A stretch of 64,000 nucleotides of DNA from Bacteroidia bacterium (lineage in GTDB: Bacteria; Bacteroidota; Bacteroidia; Chitinophagales; Chitinophagaceae), in NCBI GenBank assembly GCA_030429205.1, contig JAUICZ010000002.1:248001-312000 (forward strand). Direction: 5' to 3'. Numbering within the stretch: position 1 is the stretch's first letter; every line of letters begins with the position of its first letter. Made by a program: the position numbers and the translations under genes. Of this stretch, positions 18,269 through 25,802 are shown piece by piece. The notes beneath the pieces were generated by a model that saw only the letters and a program-made list of their open reading frames with translations, searched no databases and had not been told where the DNA came from.

Positions 18269-18278
18269 TTACAATAAA

Positions 18279-18286
18279 CAAATATA
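18279..18286 (-). promoter_or_regulatory. -7 element (TATATTTG) for the sirtuin gene
   Basis: A perfect TAnnTTTG match on the minus strand, 11 bases upstream of the ATG; no clear -33 element. The leader would be very short. Confidence 0.45.
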
Positions 18287-18299
18287 CTAGCATTGGAAA

Positions 18300-18455
18300 T
18301 TAAGCGTGTAAAAACTTGAAATAAAACGGGATTGTTAAGACAGCCGCAGTAACAAATAATGCAAGGAAACGAAATTTACGTTTGGTGCGATTGATGTTTG
18401 CGTGCTTGTCTATCTTCTTTTGTCTGCTAGACTTTTTTCTCTTATCGTTATTCAT
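18300..18455 (-). CDS. Small basic single-pass membrane protein
   Basis: A 51-residue hypothetical protein. The N-terminal half is highly basic (MNNDKRKKSSRQKKIDKHAN, more K/R to about residue 27), followed by one hydrophobic helix (FLALFVTAAVLTIPFYF) and a short tail. The strong positive charge before the helix predicts an N-inside topology. ATG 18455 is preferred over ATG 18485, because an imperfect -7 element (AATATTTG, 18489-18496) would place the transcript start at or after the more distal start codon. I do not recognise a family. It lies between the sirtuin and threonine dehydrogenase genes on the same strand. Confidence 0.55.
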   Translation of the reverse strand: MNNDKRKKSSRQKKIDKHANINRTKRKFRFLALFVTAAVLTIPFYFKFLHA

Positions 18456-18565
18456 TGGTTTTAATTCGTTTGGCTTTGTTTGCACTACAAATATTCAACC
18501 AGAATGCGAAAACAGAGATAAAGTACAGCTTGATTAACTAAAGAATAACAACAACTAACAGGCTG

Positions 18566-19528
18566 TTAACTAGGCACTTGCAGTTTAACCTTCAGGTTAG
18601 ATAGCATAGACTCTGTCATCTTAGCTACATCGTATTTGTGTGCCCAACCCCAATCGTTTCTGGCAGCTGCGTCATCAATACTTTGTGGCCAGCCATTAGC
18701 AATATCCTGCCTAAAATCCGGCTGATAATCTATGCTAAAATCCGGGATGTGAGTTTTAATGGCTTCAGTCAGCTCTTTTGGAGAGAAACTCATTGCCCCG
18801 AAGTTGTACGCCATCCTGCTTTTTATTTGTTCTGCAGGAGCTTCCATTATTTCAATAGTACCGCGTATTGCATCGTCCATGTACATCATAGGCAGATAGG
18901 TATCCTCTGACAAGAAGCAAGTATACTTACCAGCCTTCAATGCTTCGTAGTATATATCAACTGCATAATCGGTAGTACCTCCCCCCGGCTCAGATTTCCA
19001 GCTGATCAACCCGGGGTATCTAAGGCTACGCACATCTACCCCCCACCTTTTGTTATAATACTGACACCATAACTCACCGGCATATTTACTGATGCCATAT
19101 ACCGTTTCCGGCTCTACTATTGTTTTTTGTGCTGTTTCTTGTTTAGGCGTAGTCGATCCAAATATTGCTATAGAACTAGGCCAGTATATCTTATGTAACT
19201 TCTCTTGTATGCTGATGTCTAATAGCTGCAGCAAGCTTTGCATGTTGATGTTCCATGCCTTGTTTGGCATCTTTTCTCCGGTTGCCGACAATAGCGCTGC
19301 AAGAAGGTAGACCTGTGTTATGCCATGTTTTTTAATAGTAGCAGTAATAGCCTCGCCATCCATAGCATCCAACTGCTCATAAGGGCCGGATCCTTTTAGT
19401 AGAGTATGCTCCTCTCGGATATCGGTAGCAATAACATTACTATCTCCGTATATCTTTCTCAGTGCCAGTGTTAGCTCAACGCCAATTTGGCCACAAGCTC
19501 CCATTATTAAGATCTTATCTTGCTTCAT
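18566..19528 (-). CDS. L-threonine 3-dehydrogenase, SDR (epimerase-like) type
   Basis: This NAD-dependent short-chain dehydrogenase/epimerase-fold enzyme of 320 residues best fits the SDR L-threonine dehydrogenases, which oxidise threonine to 2-amino-3-ketobutyrate. It has the N-terminal nucleotide loop GACGQIGVEL (about 10-19), Asp in ATDIREEH for NAD selection, the catalytic pair YGISKYAGE (YxxxK, near residue 143), and LRYPGLISWKSEPGGGTTDYAV, which is characteristic of this group. A UDP-sugar epimerase is the alternative, but the PGGGTTDYAV block favours threonine dehydrogenase. It lies 27 bases downstream of carA on the same strand. A weak hairpin (18556-18568) overlaps its stop codon and may terminate it. 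Confidence 0.85.
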   Translation of the reverse strand: MKQDKILIMGACGQIGVELTLALRKIYGDSNVIATDIREEHTLLKGSGPYEQLDAMDGEAITATIKKHGITQVYLLAALLSATGEKMPNKAWNINMQSLLQLLDISIQEKLHKIYWPSSIAIFGSTTPKQETAQKTIVEPETVYGISKYAGELWCQYYNKRWGVDVRSLRYPGLISWKSEPGGGTTDYAVDIYYEALKAGKYTCFLSEDTYLPMMYMDDAIRGTIEIMEAPAEQIKSRMAYNFGAMSFSPKELTEAIKTHIPDFSIDYQPDFRQDIANGWPQSIDDAAARNDWGWAHKYDVAKMTESMLSNLKVKLQVPS

Positions 19529-19555
19529 ACCGATATATGCCCTTAAGTAGTTAAA

Positions 19556-20671
19556 TTATGATGCCTTGTGCTCTTTTATCATCCCTATAAAATCGTCAAA
19601 TAAGTAGCGCGAATCGTGCGGACCAGGCGTACTTTCAGGGTGATACTGAACAGAGAATGCAGGCTTACCTTTAACCCTGATACCTTCAATAGAATCATCA
19701 TTAAGGTTAACATGTGTTACCTCTACTTTGTCAGAGTTTTTAGCAGCATCCGGCACTACACCAAAACCATGATTTTGTGTAGTGATTTCAGAAGTACCGG
19801 TAATTAAATTCTTAACAGGATGGTTTAAACCTCTGTGACCATGGTGCATTTTAAACGTACCAATATCGTTTGCACGAGCTAGTATTTGATGACCAAGACA
19901 TATACCAAAAATCGGCTTTTTATCATCCAATGCCTTTCTTACTGTGTCTACAGCATAATCCATAGCCGCCGGATCACCGGGGCCGTTTGATATAAATACC
20001 CCATCCGGGTTGAAAGACATTAATGTACTGTAATCAGTTTTTGACGGGAAAACTTTTAAATGTGCTCCCCTGTCTGCCATACATTGAAGAATATGACGCT
20101 TAACACCCAAATCAAGTACTGCAATCTTAATATCGGCATCCTTATCGCCAAATTCATAAGGCTCTGTTGTAGATACCTGCGACGATAGCTCAAGACCAGC
20201 CATTGATGGTACCTTGTCCAGCTCTTTTTGCAACGCATCAAGATCTGTTATTTCTGTACTAATGATACAGTTCATAGCTCCTTTTGTACGGATATGTTGT
20301 ACTAGCGAGCGTGTATCAATATCATGAATTGCAACTATATTATTAGCAATCAGGTAAGACTCCAGATCATCATCAGCAATCATACGGCTGAATTTCTCTG
20401 AAATATTCTTACATATCAACCCTTTTATCTTAACGGAATCACTTTCTGTCTCTTCATTCCTTACACCATAATTACCTATATATACGGTATTCATGATCAA
20501 CATCTGTCCGTAATATGAAGGATCTGTAAAGACCTCTTGATATCCTGTCATACCGGTATTGAAACATATTTCACCACCAGTTGTGCCTGTAGCACCAAAT
20601 GCCTTGCCTTTAAGGAGTGTTCCGTCCTCTAAAAGCAGGTATGCAAAGCGTTCTTCTTTTTGTGTTGCCAT
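19556..20671 (-). CDS. carA: Carbamoyl-phosphate synthase small subunit CarA
   Basis: This is the glutaminase subunit, which feeds ammonia to CarB for carbamoyl phosphate used in arginine and pyrimidine synthesis. The 371-residue protein has the CarA N-terminal domain (LEDGTLLKGKAFGA; GEICFNTGMTGYQEVFTDPSY, about 30-50) and a class I amidotransferase domain (about 185-365). That domain carries FISNGPGDP, the nucleophile motif GICLGHQIL, HHGHRGLNHPV, TQNHGFGV and the His/Glu pair QYHPESTPGPHD. carB is not adjacent. The ATG is supported by the -7 element 20691-20698. Confidence 0.96.
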   Translation of the reverse strand: MATQKEERFAYLLLEDGTLLKGKAFGATGTTGGEICFNTGMTGYQEVFTDPSYYGQMLIMNTVYIGNYGVRNEETESDSVKIKGLICKNISEKFSRMIADDDLESYLIANNIVAIHDIDTRSLVQHIRTKGAMNCIISTEITDLDALQKELDKVPSMAGLELSSQVSTTEPYEFGDKDADIKIAVLDLGVKRHILQCMADRGAHLKVFPSKTDYSTLMSFNPDGVFISNGPGDPAAMDYAVDTVRKALDDKKPIFGICLGHQILARANDIGTFKMHHGHRGLNHPVKNLITGTSEITTQNHGFGVVPDAAKNSDKVEVTHVNLNDDSIEGIRVKGKPAFSVQYHPESTPGPHDSRYLFDDFIGMIKEHKAS

Positions 20672-20690
20672 ACTAAAAAAACAAATTGTG

Positions 20691-20698
20691 CAAATTTA
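20691..20698 (-). promoter_or_regulatory. -7 element (TAAATTTG) for carA
   Basis: The minus strand reads TAAATTTG, matching TAnnTTTG, 20 bases before the carA ATG; the -33 position carries CTG rather than TTG. Confidence 0.45.
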
Positions 20699-20764
20699 AG
20701 AAACTTAGCTTGTAAATACAGAGAAAAACAGGCTAAAGCACCAATCAAGTTTTCAACAATGTTT

Positions 20765-21043
20765 TTACAGGGATTTCATCAATACGTAAAGCAGTATAAC
20801 GAAAGCCAATAAACCATAGAAGATGGTGTTTACCTTGTTGCTACGTATATAAAACTGTTTCAAGCGTTCGTGAAAAGTGTTTTTGATAGTCACTTTATTG
20901 TAGAACGTAAAAGAATTTAGAAACAATGTAAAGTAGTCTTTTTGAAGACCAATAGAGATAATAGACACTTTTACAATAGAAAAAATGATAATTATTGCGA
21001 TAATGACGGTAGGCGAAAATTCGATTATCAGGTTCTTAATCAT
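20765..21043 (-). CDS. Small two-helix membrane protein, unknown
   Basis: A 92-residue hypothetical with a long hydrophobic N-terminal segment (about 8-35, FSPTVIIAIIIIFSIVKVSII), a polar middle (about 36-70) and a second hydrophobic helix at the C terminus (about 73-90, FYGLLAFVILLYVLM). No motif suggests a function. Codon use is AT-rich like the surrounding intergenic DNA. It is divergent from the YdcF-like gene; the shared upstream region contains a perfect A/T palindrome (21096-21119). Confidence 0.55.
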   Translation of the reverse strand: MIKNLIIEFSPTVIIAIIIIFSIVKVSIISIGLQKDYFTLFLNSFTFYNKVTIKNTFHERLKQFYIRSNKVNTIFYGLLAFVILLYVLMKSL

Positions 21044-21095
21044 TGTCTGTCTCTAAAATTGTATGTATCAGCTCTTGATACTTATTCTTCATACA

Positions 21096-21119
21096 TATAC
21101 TTTTAAAATTAAAAGTATA
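21096..21119. promoter_or_regulatory. Perfect A/T palindrome between divergent genes
   Basis: TATACTTTTA, a 4-base spacer and TAAAAGTATA form a perfect 10-bp inverted repeat in the divergent intergenic region. It could be an operator or a weak hairpin; no regulator is identified. Confidence 0.35.
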
Positions 21120-21253
21120 CTTATAGTTAAATAACTAATAATTCCTGCAAATATGAGACCAAAAAGACTATTTAAAAAATATTTTTATTCACTATTGGTG
21201 TGTAGTTAGATACTTATACTCGTCAAATAGAAAATGGATTATTTTTGCATTAT

Positions 21254-21763
21254 ATGCCTGATACAAATACAGTCATAATAGTTTTAGGACACCCGGCAGA
21301 TGATAATGGCAATCCGGCTCCTATACTTAAGTCACGATTAGACAAGGCAATAAGTCTATACAAATCCGATGCAGGTGGCAAGATAATCGTCACTGGTGCT
21401 GCGGTTTACAATCAGTTTGTAGAAGCTGAGGTAATGGCTGTTTATTGTATAAAAAATGGTATTCCTGCAGATGATATCTTTATGGAGCCGCGTGCTAAAA
21501 ATACCTATGAAAATGCGAAGATGGTAAAAGCCATCATGATAGAAAAAGGATTGTTCAAGGCTATAGTTGTTACATCTGCTTTTCATAAACTAAGAGCAGA
21601 ACGTTTTTTCAAAAAACAACTAAACGATGTTGAAGTTGTTGCGTGCCCCTACCCCAAAGGTTTTTCCTATATCAAAAAGGTTGTATATACTCTAAAAGAG
21701 CACCTTATCCTCATACTTTTTCAACTTGGTTTGTTAAACAAACGATATGCCATAAACGACTAG
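21254..21763 (+). CDS. YdcF/SanA-like DUF218 protein
   Basis: This 169-residue protein has the DUF218 fold found in YdcF, SanA and ElyC, families linked to envelope or nucleotide functions without a settled reaction. Visible motifs are TVIIVLGHPADDNGNP (first strand, about 6-21), SRLDKAISLY, IIVTGA (about 47), the FMEPRAKNTYENAKM block (about 74-88; the conserved Glu and NTYENA are the family hallmark) and IVVTSAFHKLRAERFF (about 99-114). It has no signal peptide and no strong membrane anchor, unlike SanA and ElyC. ATG 21254 follows a TATTTTTG box at 21240-21247. Only 7 bases separate it from the next gene, so they are probably co-transcribed. Confidence 0.82.
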   Translation: MPDTNTVIIVLGHPADDNGNPAPILKSRLDKAISLYKSDAGGKIIVTGAAVYNQFVEAEVMAVYCIKNGIPADDIFMEPRAKNTYENAKMVKAIMIEKGLFKAIVVTSAFHKLRAERFFKKQLNDVEVVACPYPKGFSYIKKVVYTLKEHLILILFQLGLLNKRYAIND

Positions 21764-21770
21764 TAGCTAA

Positions 21771-22181
21771 GTGAAGAAGGAAGATATTATAGAACAACTA
21801 AGGAAAATAAGATGGGTAGACAAGTTTCACACTTTTAAAGAGCTTATACCCGAAGTAGAAAAAGCCGGAGATGATGAACAGAAGATCGTTTCTGATATTA
21901 TAGAAGATTGCTGCACTGAGCTAATCAGGCTGTATGGTCAAAAGAAAAAGCCAACTAAAGCCGTTGTTAGAAAAACCATCCTTCAACATATGGACGAAGT
22001 ATCTTACACCCATGTAAACACAGAGTGCAAAGACTTTGGCTATGAGATGTTTTGGTACATAGCAGAAAAAATAGACGTGAACATCAAAAAGTACACAGAC
22101 AGTAAGGTATACGGCTACTGGAAAGTTGAAAATGACAACCTTAAAGAAGTAAAAAAAAGAGGCAAACGGGTAAAGAAATAA
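21771..22181 (+). CDS. Hypothetical basic cytosolic protein
   Basis: A 136-residue protein with no recognised family, starting at a GTG seven bases after the YdcF-like gene. It is helical and highly charged, with no signal peptide or membrane segment. An acidic N-terminal half (VEKAGDDEQKIVSDIIEDCC, about 28-48) is followed by a basic C terminus (LKEVKKRGKRVKK). Two Cys sit together in IEDCC. The tight spacing suggests work in the same process as the upstream protein; no motif supports a specific role. Confidence 0.6.
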   Translation: MKKEDIIEQLRKIRWVDKFHTFKELIPEVEKAGDDEQKIVSDIIEDCCTELIRLYGQKKKPTKAVVRKTILQHMDEVSYTHVNTECKDFGYEMFWYIAEKIDVNIKKYTDSKVYGYWKVENDNLKEVKKRGKRVKK

Positions 22182-22220
22182 ATACCCAATATGGTGTACT
22201 ATACTGCATAACCCAGCCCT

Positions 22221-22228
22221 TAACTTTG
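22221..22228 (+). promoter_or_regulatory. -7 element (TAACTTTG) for the lipoprotein at 22245
   Basis: A TAnnTTTG match 16 bases before the ATG; no -33 TTG is visible. Confidence 0.4.
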
Positions 22229-22244
22229 TAAAAAGCATAAGACT

Positions 22245-22745
22245 ATGAAATTAAATATGAAAATTGGCGTTGCAGTACTATTACTAATAATAAGTGCTGT
22301 TGCTTGTAAAAAAGATGTTGTTACATCACCAACTAACAACAGTAATAACAACACATCTACAGGCTCATGTAGTGGCGATAAGTTATGTTTTAAACTCGAT
22401 GGGACACTACAAAGCTATAACTCTAATGTAAAATGGAAAGTAACTACTAATGGCAACCGTGTTTATTGGGAAAACGGATCGCAAACAGCTTACGAGAATA
22501 TTGAAATAGATGTAAAAGGCACCTCAACCGGTGTTTACGATGTATCTAAAGGAGATGCTGGTTTTCAACTGTTTAAGGTCAATGGCAATATTAATATACA
22601 AGCCACTTCCGGTACAATAGAAGTAACTCAAATAGATAATAACAACAATACTATTTCAGGCAAGTTCACCATTACGGCTACAGATCAAAATAATAATACT
22701 ACGCACCAAATTACAGATGGGTACTTTCAAGATGTCCCCAAGTAG
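22245..22745 (+). CDS. Lipoprotein of unknown function, DUF6252-like
   Basis: A 166-residue predicted lipoprotein. The signal peptide (MKLNMKIGVAVLLLIISAVAC) has a lipobox ending in Cys at about 21, followed by KKD, a low-complexity Asn/Ser/Thr linker (about 25-42) and a small beta-rich domain (about 45-166) with FKLDGTLQSY, YENIEIDVKGTSTGVYDV and a closing NTISGKFTITA. This pattern resembles the small beta-sandwich lipoproteins (DUF6252-type) common in Bacteroidota; no enzymatic residues are evident. A -7 element and a downstream terminator make it a single-gene unit. Confidence 0.75.
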   Translation: MKLNMKIGVAVLLLIISAVACKKDVVTSPTNNSNNNTSTGSCSGDKLCFKLDGTLQSYNSNVKWKVTTNGNRVYWENGSQTAYENIEIDVKGTSTGVYDVSKGDAGFQLFKVNGNINIQATSGTIEVTQIDNNNNTISGKFTITATDQNNNTTHQITDGYFQDVPK

Positions 22746-22768
22746 GTGTATACAAAATAGCTATTACC

Positions 22769-22800
22769 AAGAGGCCTGTGATTTTTCACGGGCCTCTTAC
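22769..22800 (+). terminator. Rho-independent terminator after the 22245 gene
   Basis: A 13-bp stem AAGAGGCCTGTGA / TCACGGGCCTCTT (one G-T pair) with a 4-base loop, 24 bases after the stop codon. The T tail is poor, so it may work in either direction. Confidence 0.7.
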
Positions 22801-22847
22801 ATTTATTAATTATATTCACGATATTGCAACTGCACAAACGAACAGAG

Positions 22848-23162
22848 ATGCTTAAAAGTAGTATAGGAGAACTAAAATTATCTCCATTAAAAGAAGACGG
22901 AATGTTTGTCTTTTTCAACGACTTCATTACTATTAACGGTAAAGTTTCCAAGGGTGATTCTGTAAAGGTATTTGTAAAACAGTACAACAACCAGGGAGAT
23001 AAAATAGTACTCAATCAGGAGTACCCTTCTAAAGCCTCTCTTGTAGTACGAGGCAAAGAAAAGTTACACGAGAACATAAGCGGCTACGACACTCTGGAAA
23101 GGTTGTACGACCACGTATCAGCTCTATATAAAGAGCATTTCTACTTTGGTGATAGTAAATAG
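22848..23162 (+). CDS. Hypothetical cytosolic protein
   Basis: A 104-residue protein without signal peptide or membrane segment. It alternates beta-like strands (FVFFNDFITINGKV, VKVFVKQYNN, ASLVVRGKEKL) with an amphipathic C-terminal helix (YDTLERLYDHVSALYKEHF). ATG 22848 is preferred over an upstream TTG at 22824. I do not recognise a family and the neighbours give no functional hint. Confidence 0.55.
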   Translation: MLKSSIGELKLSPLKEDGMFVFFNDFITINGKVSKGDSVKVFVKQYNNQGDKIVLNQEYPSKASLVVRGKEKLHENISGYDTLERLYDHVSALYKEHFYFGDSK

Positions 23163-23204
23163 AACACCTTAATTAGTACAATATTTTTATTGCTGATGCA
23201 GTTA

Positions 23205-23354
23205 TTAGTGTAATGGCTGACGCCTTTTTGCTTTATCCTCTCTTTGCCATTGATTACCTTTCATCCAACCAAGAGCTAAAACTGCTATCATTACAGTACC
23301 TATAAGTGCTGCTATTAACCACAGGAAGATTTCTGATGAACTTGAACTTTCCAT
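23205..23354 (-). CDS. Very small single-pass membrane protein (49 aa)
   Basis: A 49-codon frame read by eye on the minus strand in an otherwise empty 313-base gap. The product begins MESSSSSEIFLWLIAALIGT, has one hydrophobic helix (about 9-29) and ends in a basic tail (QREDKAKRRQPLH), giving a clear N-out, C-in topology. A TAAATTTG -7 element lies on the same strand at 23393-23400, which would give a leader of about 30 bases. No family is recognised, but membrane pattern, charge bias and promoter together support a real gene. Confidence 0.5.
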   Translation of the reverse strand: MESSSSSEIFLWLIAALIGTVMIAVLALGWMKGNQWQREDKAKRRQPLH

Positions 23355-23392
23355 ACTGGTACATTTATTAATCGAATGTAACCAAATTTAGA

Positions 23393-23400
23393 ACTCAGTA
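23393..23400 (-). promoter_or_regulatory. -7 element (TAAATTTG) for the 49-aa gene
   Basis: The minus strand carries TAAATTTG, matching TAnnTTTG, 38 bases before ATG 23354. It is the main support, besides membrane pattern, for the small gene. Confidence 0.35.
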
Positions 23401-23475
23401 TTAAGCAACATATGCACACATGTTAATAAGTTTGCATAATATCTACACAAAAAAAACGTATTTAATATATACGAT

Positions 23476-24408
23476 ATGAAAATACACCTTACAGTATATA
23501 CATTCATTTTAGCTCTGTTGATAATGCTACACAATAGCAATGCAAAAGCGATGAAGATAAATGATACTGTAAGTGTTTATTTTAAACTCGATCATCCTGA
23601 ATTAGACACAAGAGCTGTAAAAACTATCGACTCTCTTTTATACAGAGATATCATACACAATCAACAAAAGCTATTAATTGTTGGTTATGCTGATTACATT
23701 GGTACAAACTCATATAATGACACCCTCTCCACAAATAGAGCGAGTAGTGTTAGGCAGTACCTAATATCAATGGGCATACCAGGTGATAATGTGCAACTAT
23801 GTATAGGTAAAGGAGAAATACCAAGAGCGATAGAACTACCTGAGGGCTACCAATCTGACAGGCGTGTAGATATTGTAACCATATTCGATTCCAGAAAACC
23901 TTCAAGCAAGCCTAAAGAAACACCAGCTCCTCCTACAGTTATTGAAGACACACAACCTGTGAAAATCCCTGAGGTTAGCAGCATAGACGCCATTAAGTTC
24001 AACACTGAAATAGAAGTAAATGTTGATATGCTAAAAGTGGGTCAGCTGTTGGTTCTAGATCGTATATTCTTTTACACAGGCAGGCATGTTATACGAACGG
24101 AGTCTATACCGGAATTGGATAAGTTGTATCAACTACTGGTTGACAACCCTGATATGGTGATTAATATAGAAGGACATGTGTGTTGTGTACACCCTGCTGT
24201 AGATGCGCTAGACATTGATACTTTAGAAGTTGCATTATCAGTAAACAGAGCAAAGGCATTATACTACTACCTCATCCGCAGAGGTATAGATAAAAGCAGG
24301 TTGTCTTATCAAGGATTTGGGAAAAGACGCCCGCTACGCAAACACGAACTAACACAAGAGGATCAAGATCTTAACAAGCGTGTAGAGATACGTATCATAG
24401 AAATGTAA
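23476..24408 (+). CDS. Periplasmic protein with two OmpA-C (peptidoglycan-binding) domains
   Basis: A 310-residue exported protein with a signal peptide (about 1-24), no lipobox and no beta-barrel. OmpA-C domain 1 (about 30-137) shows GYADYIGTNSYNDTLSTNRA and DRRVDIV, the Asp and Arg motifs that bind diaminopimelate in peptidoglycan. A proline-rich linker follows (about 140-165). OmpA-C domain 2 (about 190-310) shows LDRIFFYTGRHVI, IEGHVCC, SVNRAKALYYYLI and NKRVEIRI; it carries a ten-residue insertion and replaces the usual G-x-x-D motif with GHVCC. Two tandem domains without a membrane anchor could bridge peptidoglycan strands or tether a partner. The closest role is a cell-wall-binding structural protein. 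Confidence 0.8.
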   Translation: MKIHLTVYTFILALLIMLHNSNAKAMKINDTVSVYFKLDHPELDTRAVKTIDSLLYRDIIHNQQKLLIVGYADYIGTNSYNDTLSTNRASSVRQYLISMGIPGDNVQLCIGKGEIPRAIELPEGYQSDRRVDIVTIFDSRKPSSKPKETPAPPTVIEDTQPVKIPEVSSIDAIKFNTEIEVNVDMLKVGQLLVLDRIFFYTGRHVIRTESIPELDKLYQLLVDNPDMVINIEGHVCCVHPAVDALDIDTLEVALSVNRAKALYYYLIRRGIDKSRLSYQGFGKRRPLRKHELTQEDQDLNKRVEIRIIEM

Positions 24409-24482
24409 TACTTTGCATGCATACCAAACCTTATCTTTAACACCCCTGTCTTTATCATCTAATTTTCAAAAAACTGTCTTTT

Positions 24483-25742
24483 ATGAAGAAACATATACTC
24501 GTATTACTTTTAATATTGCTCAGCACACAAGTAGACTCTTTTGCCAAAACACGTAAAGTGCTGTTTATTGGTAATAGCTACACTGCAGGCTTACCCGGTG
24601 TTATCGATTTATTGTGTCAAAGCTTGGGCGACACACTCATATTTCAAGAGGTATCGCCCGGTGGGTTTACGTTACAAGGACACTCTACCGACCCGGGGAC
24701 ATTGAGCGCGATTAAGCAAGACAAGTGGGATATTGTTGTGATACAGGAACAAAGCCAACGCCCTGCATTCTCTCCCGGTCAGGTAGCATCTGATACTTAT
24801 CCGTATGCAAAAACCTTGGTTGACTCAATAAAAGCCAACCACAATTGTAGTGAGCCGATGTTTTATATGACATGGGGACGAAAAAATGGAGATGCATCAA
24901 ACTGTCCTTTCTATCCTCCTATATGCACTTACGCTGGCATGCAGCAACGTTTACGCGAGAGCTATTTAGAAATGGCAAAAGACAACAATGGTAGTGTATC
25001 GCCTGTAGGAGCTGCGTGGAAGGTAGTTCGCGATAGTGTTTCAACTATAGATCTATACCAACCAGACGAATCACACCCAAGTAATGCAGGCCGTTACTTA
25101 GCAGCATGCGTATTTTACTCAAGCATATTCCATAAATCGCCACATGGTAGTAATTACACCTCAGGTTTATCCAATAGCGATGCAGAACGTTTACAATACT
25201 TCGCAGGCAAAGTAGTTCTTGATAGCATGGATAATTGGTTTAAAGATGGCAACTATCCTGTAGCTCGTTTCTCTGCATCATTACCTACTGCTAATAATTC
25301 TCAGGTAGATCTGACAAACAGTTCTTTAAATGCCACCAGCTATTATTGGGATTTTGGCGACGGTAATAACAGCATACAAACCAACCCGACTCATTACTAT
25401 ACGGCAACAGGAAAGTATATAATAACGTTATCTGCTACAAACAATTGTTTTACTAACACACAAAGTTCAGACAGTCTTGCAAGAGGGCATGTAAATGTAT
25501 CTGAAATAGATGCGGGGAACTCAAATGTTATTCAGATTGCCAATACAGGAAATGGCTCGATAACTACGCAAGTGTTATTAGACGACTATAAAGAGTTAAA
25601 CATATACAATACTTCAGGGCAAAAGATAAGAACCATTAAGAAGCAAAGAGTCGCACAAATAAGCAATTTACCACCGGGAATGTACATATACCACCTCATC
25701 GGTCAACAAAAAGAATTCACTGATAAGTTTATAGTATACTAA
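24483..25742 (+). CDS. Secreted SGNH/GDSL hydrolase with PKD and T9SS sorting domains
   Basis: A 419-residue secreted esterase/lipase-fold enzyme. It has a signal peptide (about 1-21). The SGNH catalytic domain (about 22-250) carries VLFIGNSYTAG (nucleophile Ser near 32), PGGFTLQGH, VVIQEQSQRP and the terminal DESHPSNAGRY, whose Asp and His complete the triad. This order resembles DUF4886-type enzymes. A PKD domain follows (about 257-330, with the signature YYWDFGDGN and THYY). The T9SS type A domain is at about 345-419 (LNIYNTSGQKIRTI, LPPGMYIYHLI). The substrate may be an acetylated or ester-linked glycan, inferred from fold only. A strong terminator follows. Confidence 0.85.
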   Translation: MKKHILVLLLILLSTQVDSFAKTRKVLFIGNSYTAGLPGVIDLLCQSLGDTLIFQEVSPGGFTLQGHSTDPGTLSAIKQDKWDIVVIQEQSQRPAFSPGQVASDTYPYAKTLVDSIKANHNCSEPMFYMTWGRKNGDASNCPFYPPICTYAGMQQRLRESYLEMAKDNNGSVSPVGAAWKVVRDSVSTIDLYQPDESHPSNAGRYLAACVFYSSIFHKSPHGSNYTSGLSNSDAERLQYFAGKVVLDSMDNWFKDGNYPVARFSASLPTANNSQVDLTNSSLNATSYYWDFGDGNNSIQTNPTHYYTATGKYIITLSATNNCFTNTQSSDSLARGHVNVSEIDAGNSNVIQIANTGNGSITTQVLLDDYKELNIYNTSGQKIRTIKKQRVAQISNLPPGMYIYHLIGQQKEFTDKFIVY

Positions 25743-25748
25743 AACATA

Positions 25749-25781
25749 AGAAGAGCTACCATTTGGTAGCTCTTCTCTTTT
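25749..25781 (+). terminator. Rho-independent terminator after the SGNH hydrolase gene
   Basis: A perfect 13-bp stem AGAAGAGCTACCA / TGGTAGCTCTTCT, 6 bases after the stop codon, followed by CTTTTA. It may also serve the convergent gene ending at 25803. Confidence 0.85.
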
Positions 25782-25802
25782 ACTGTTCTGACTATCTGAG
25801 AT

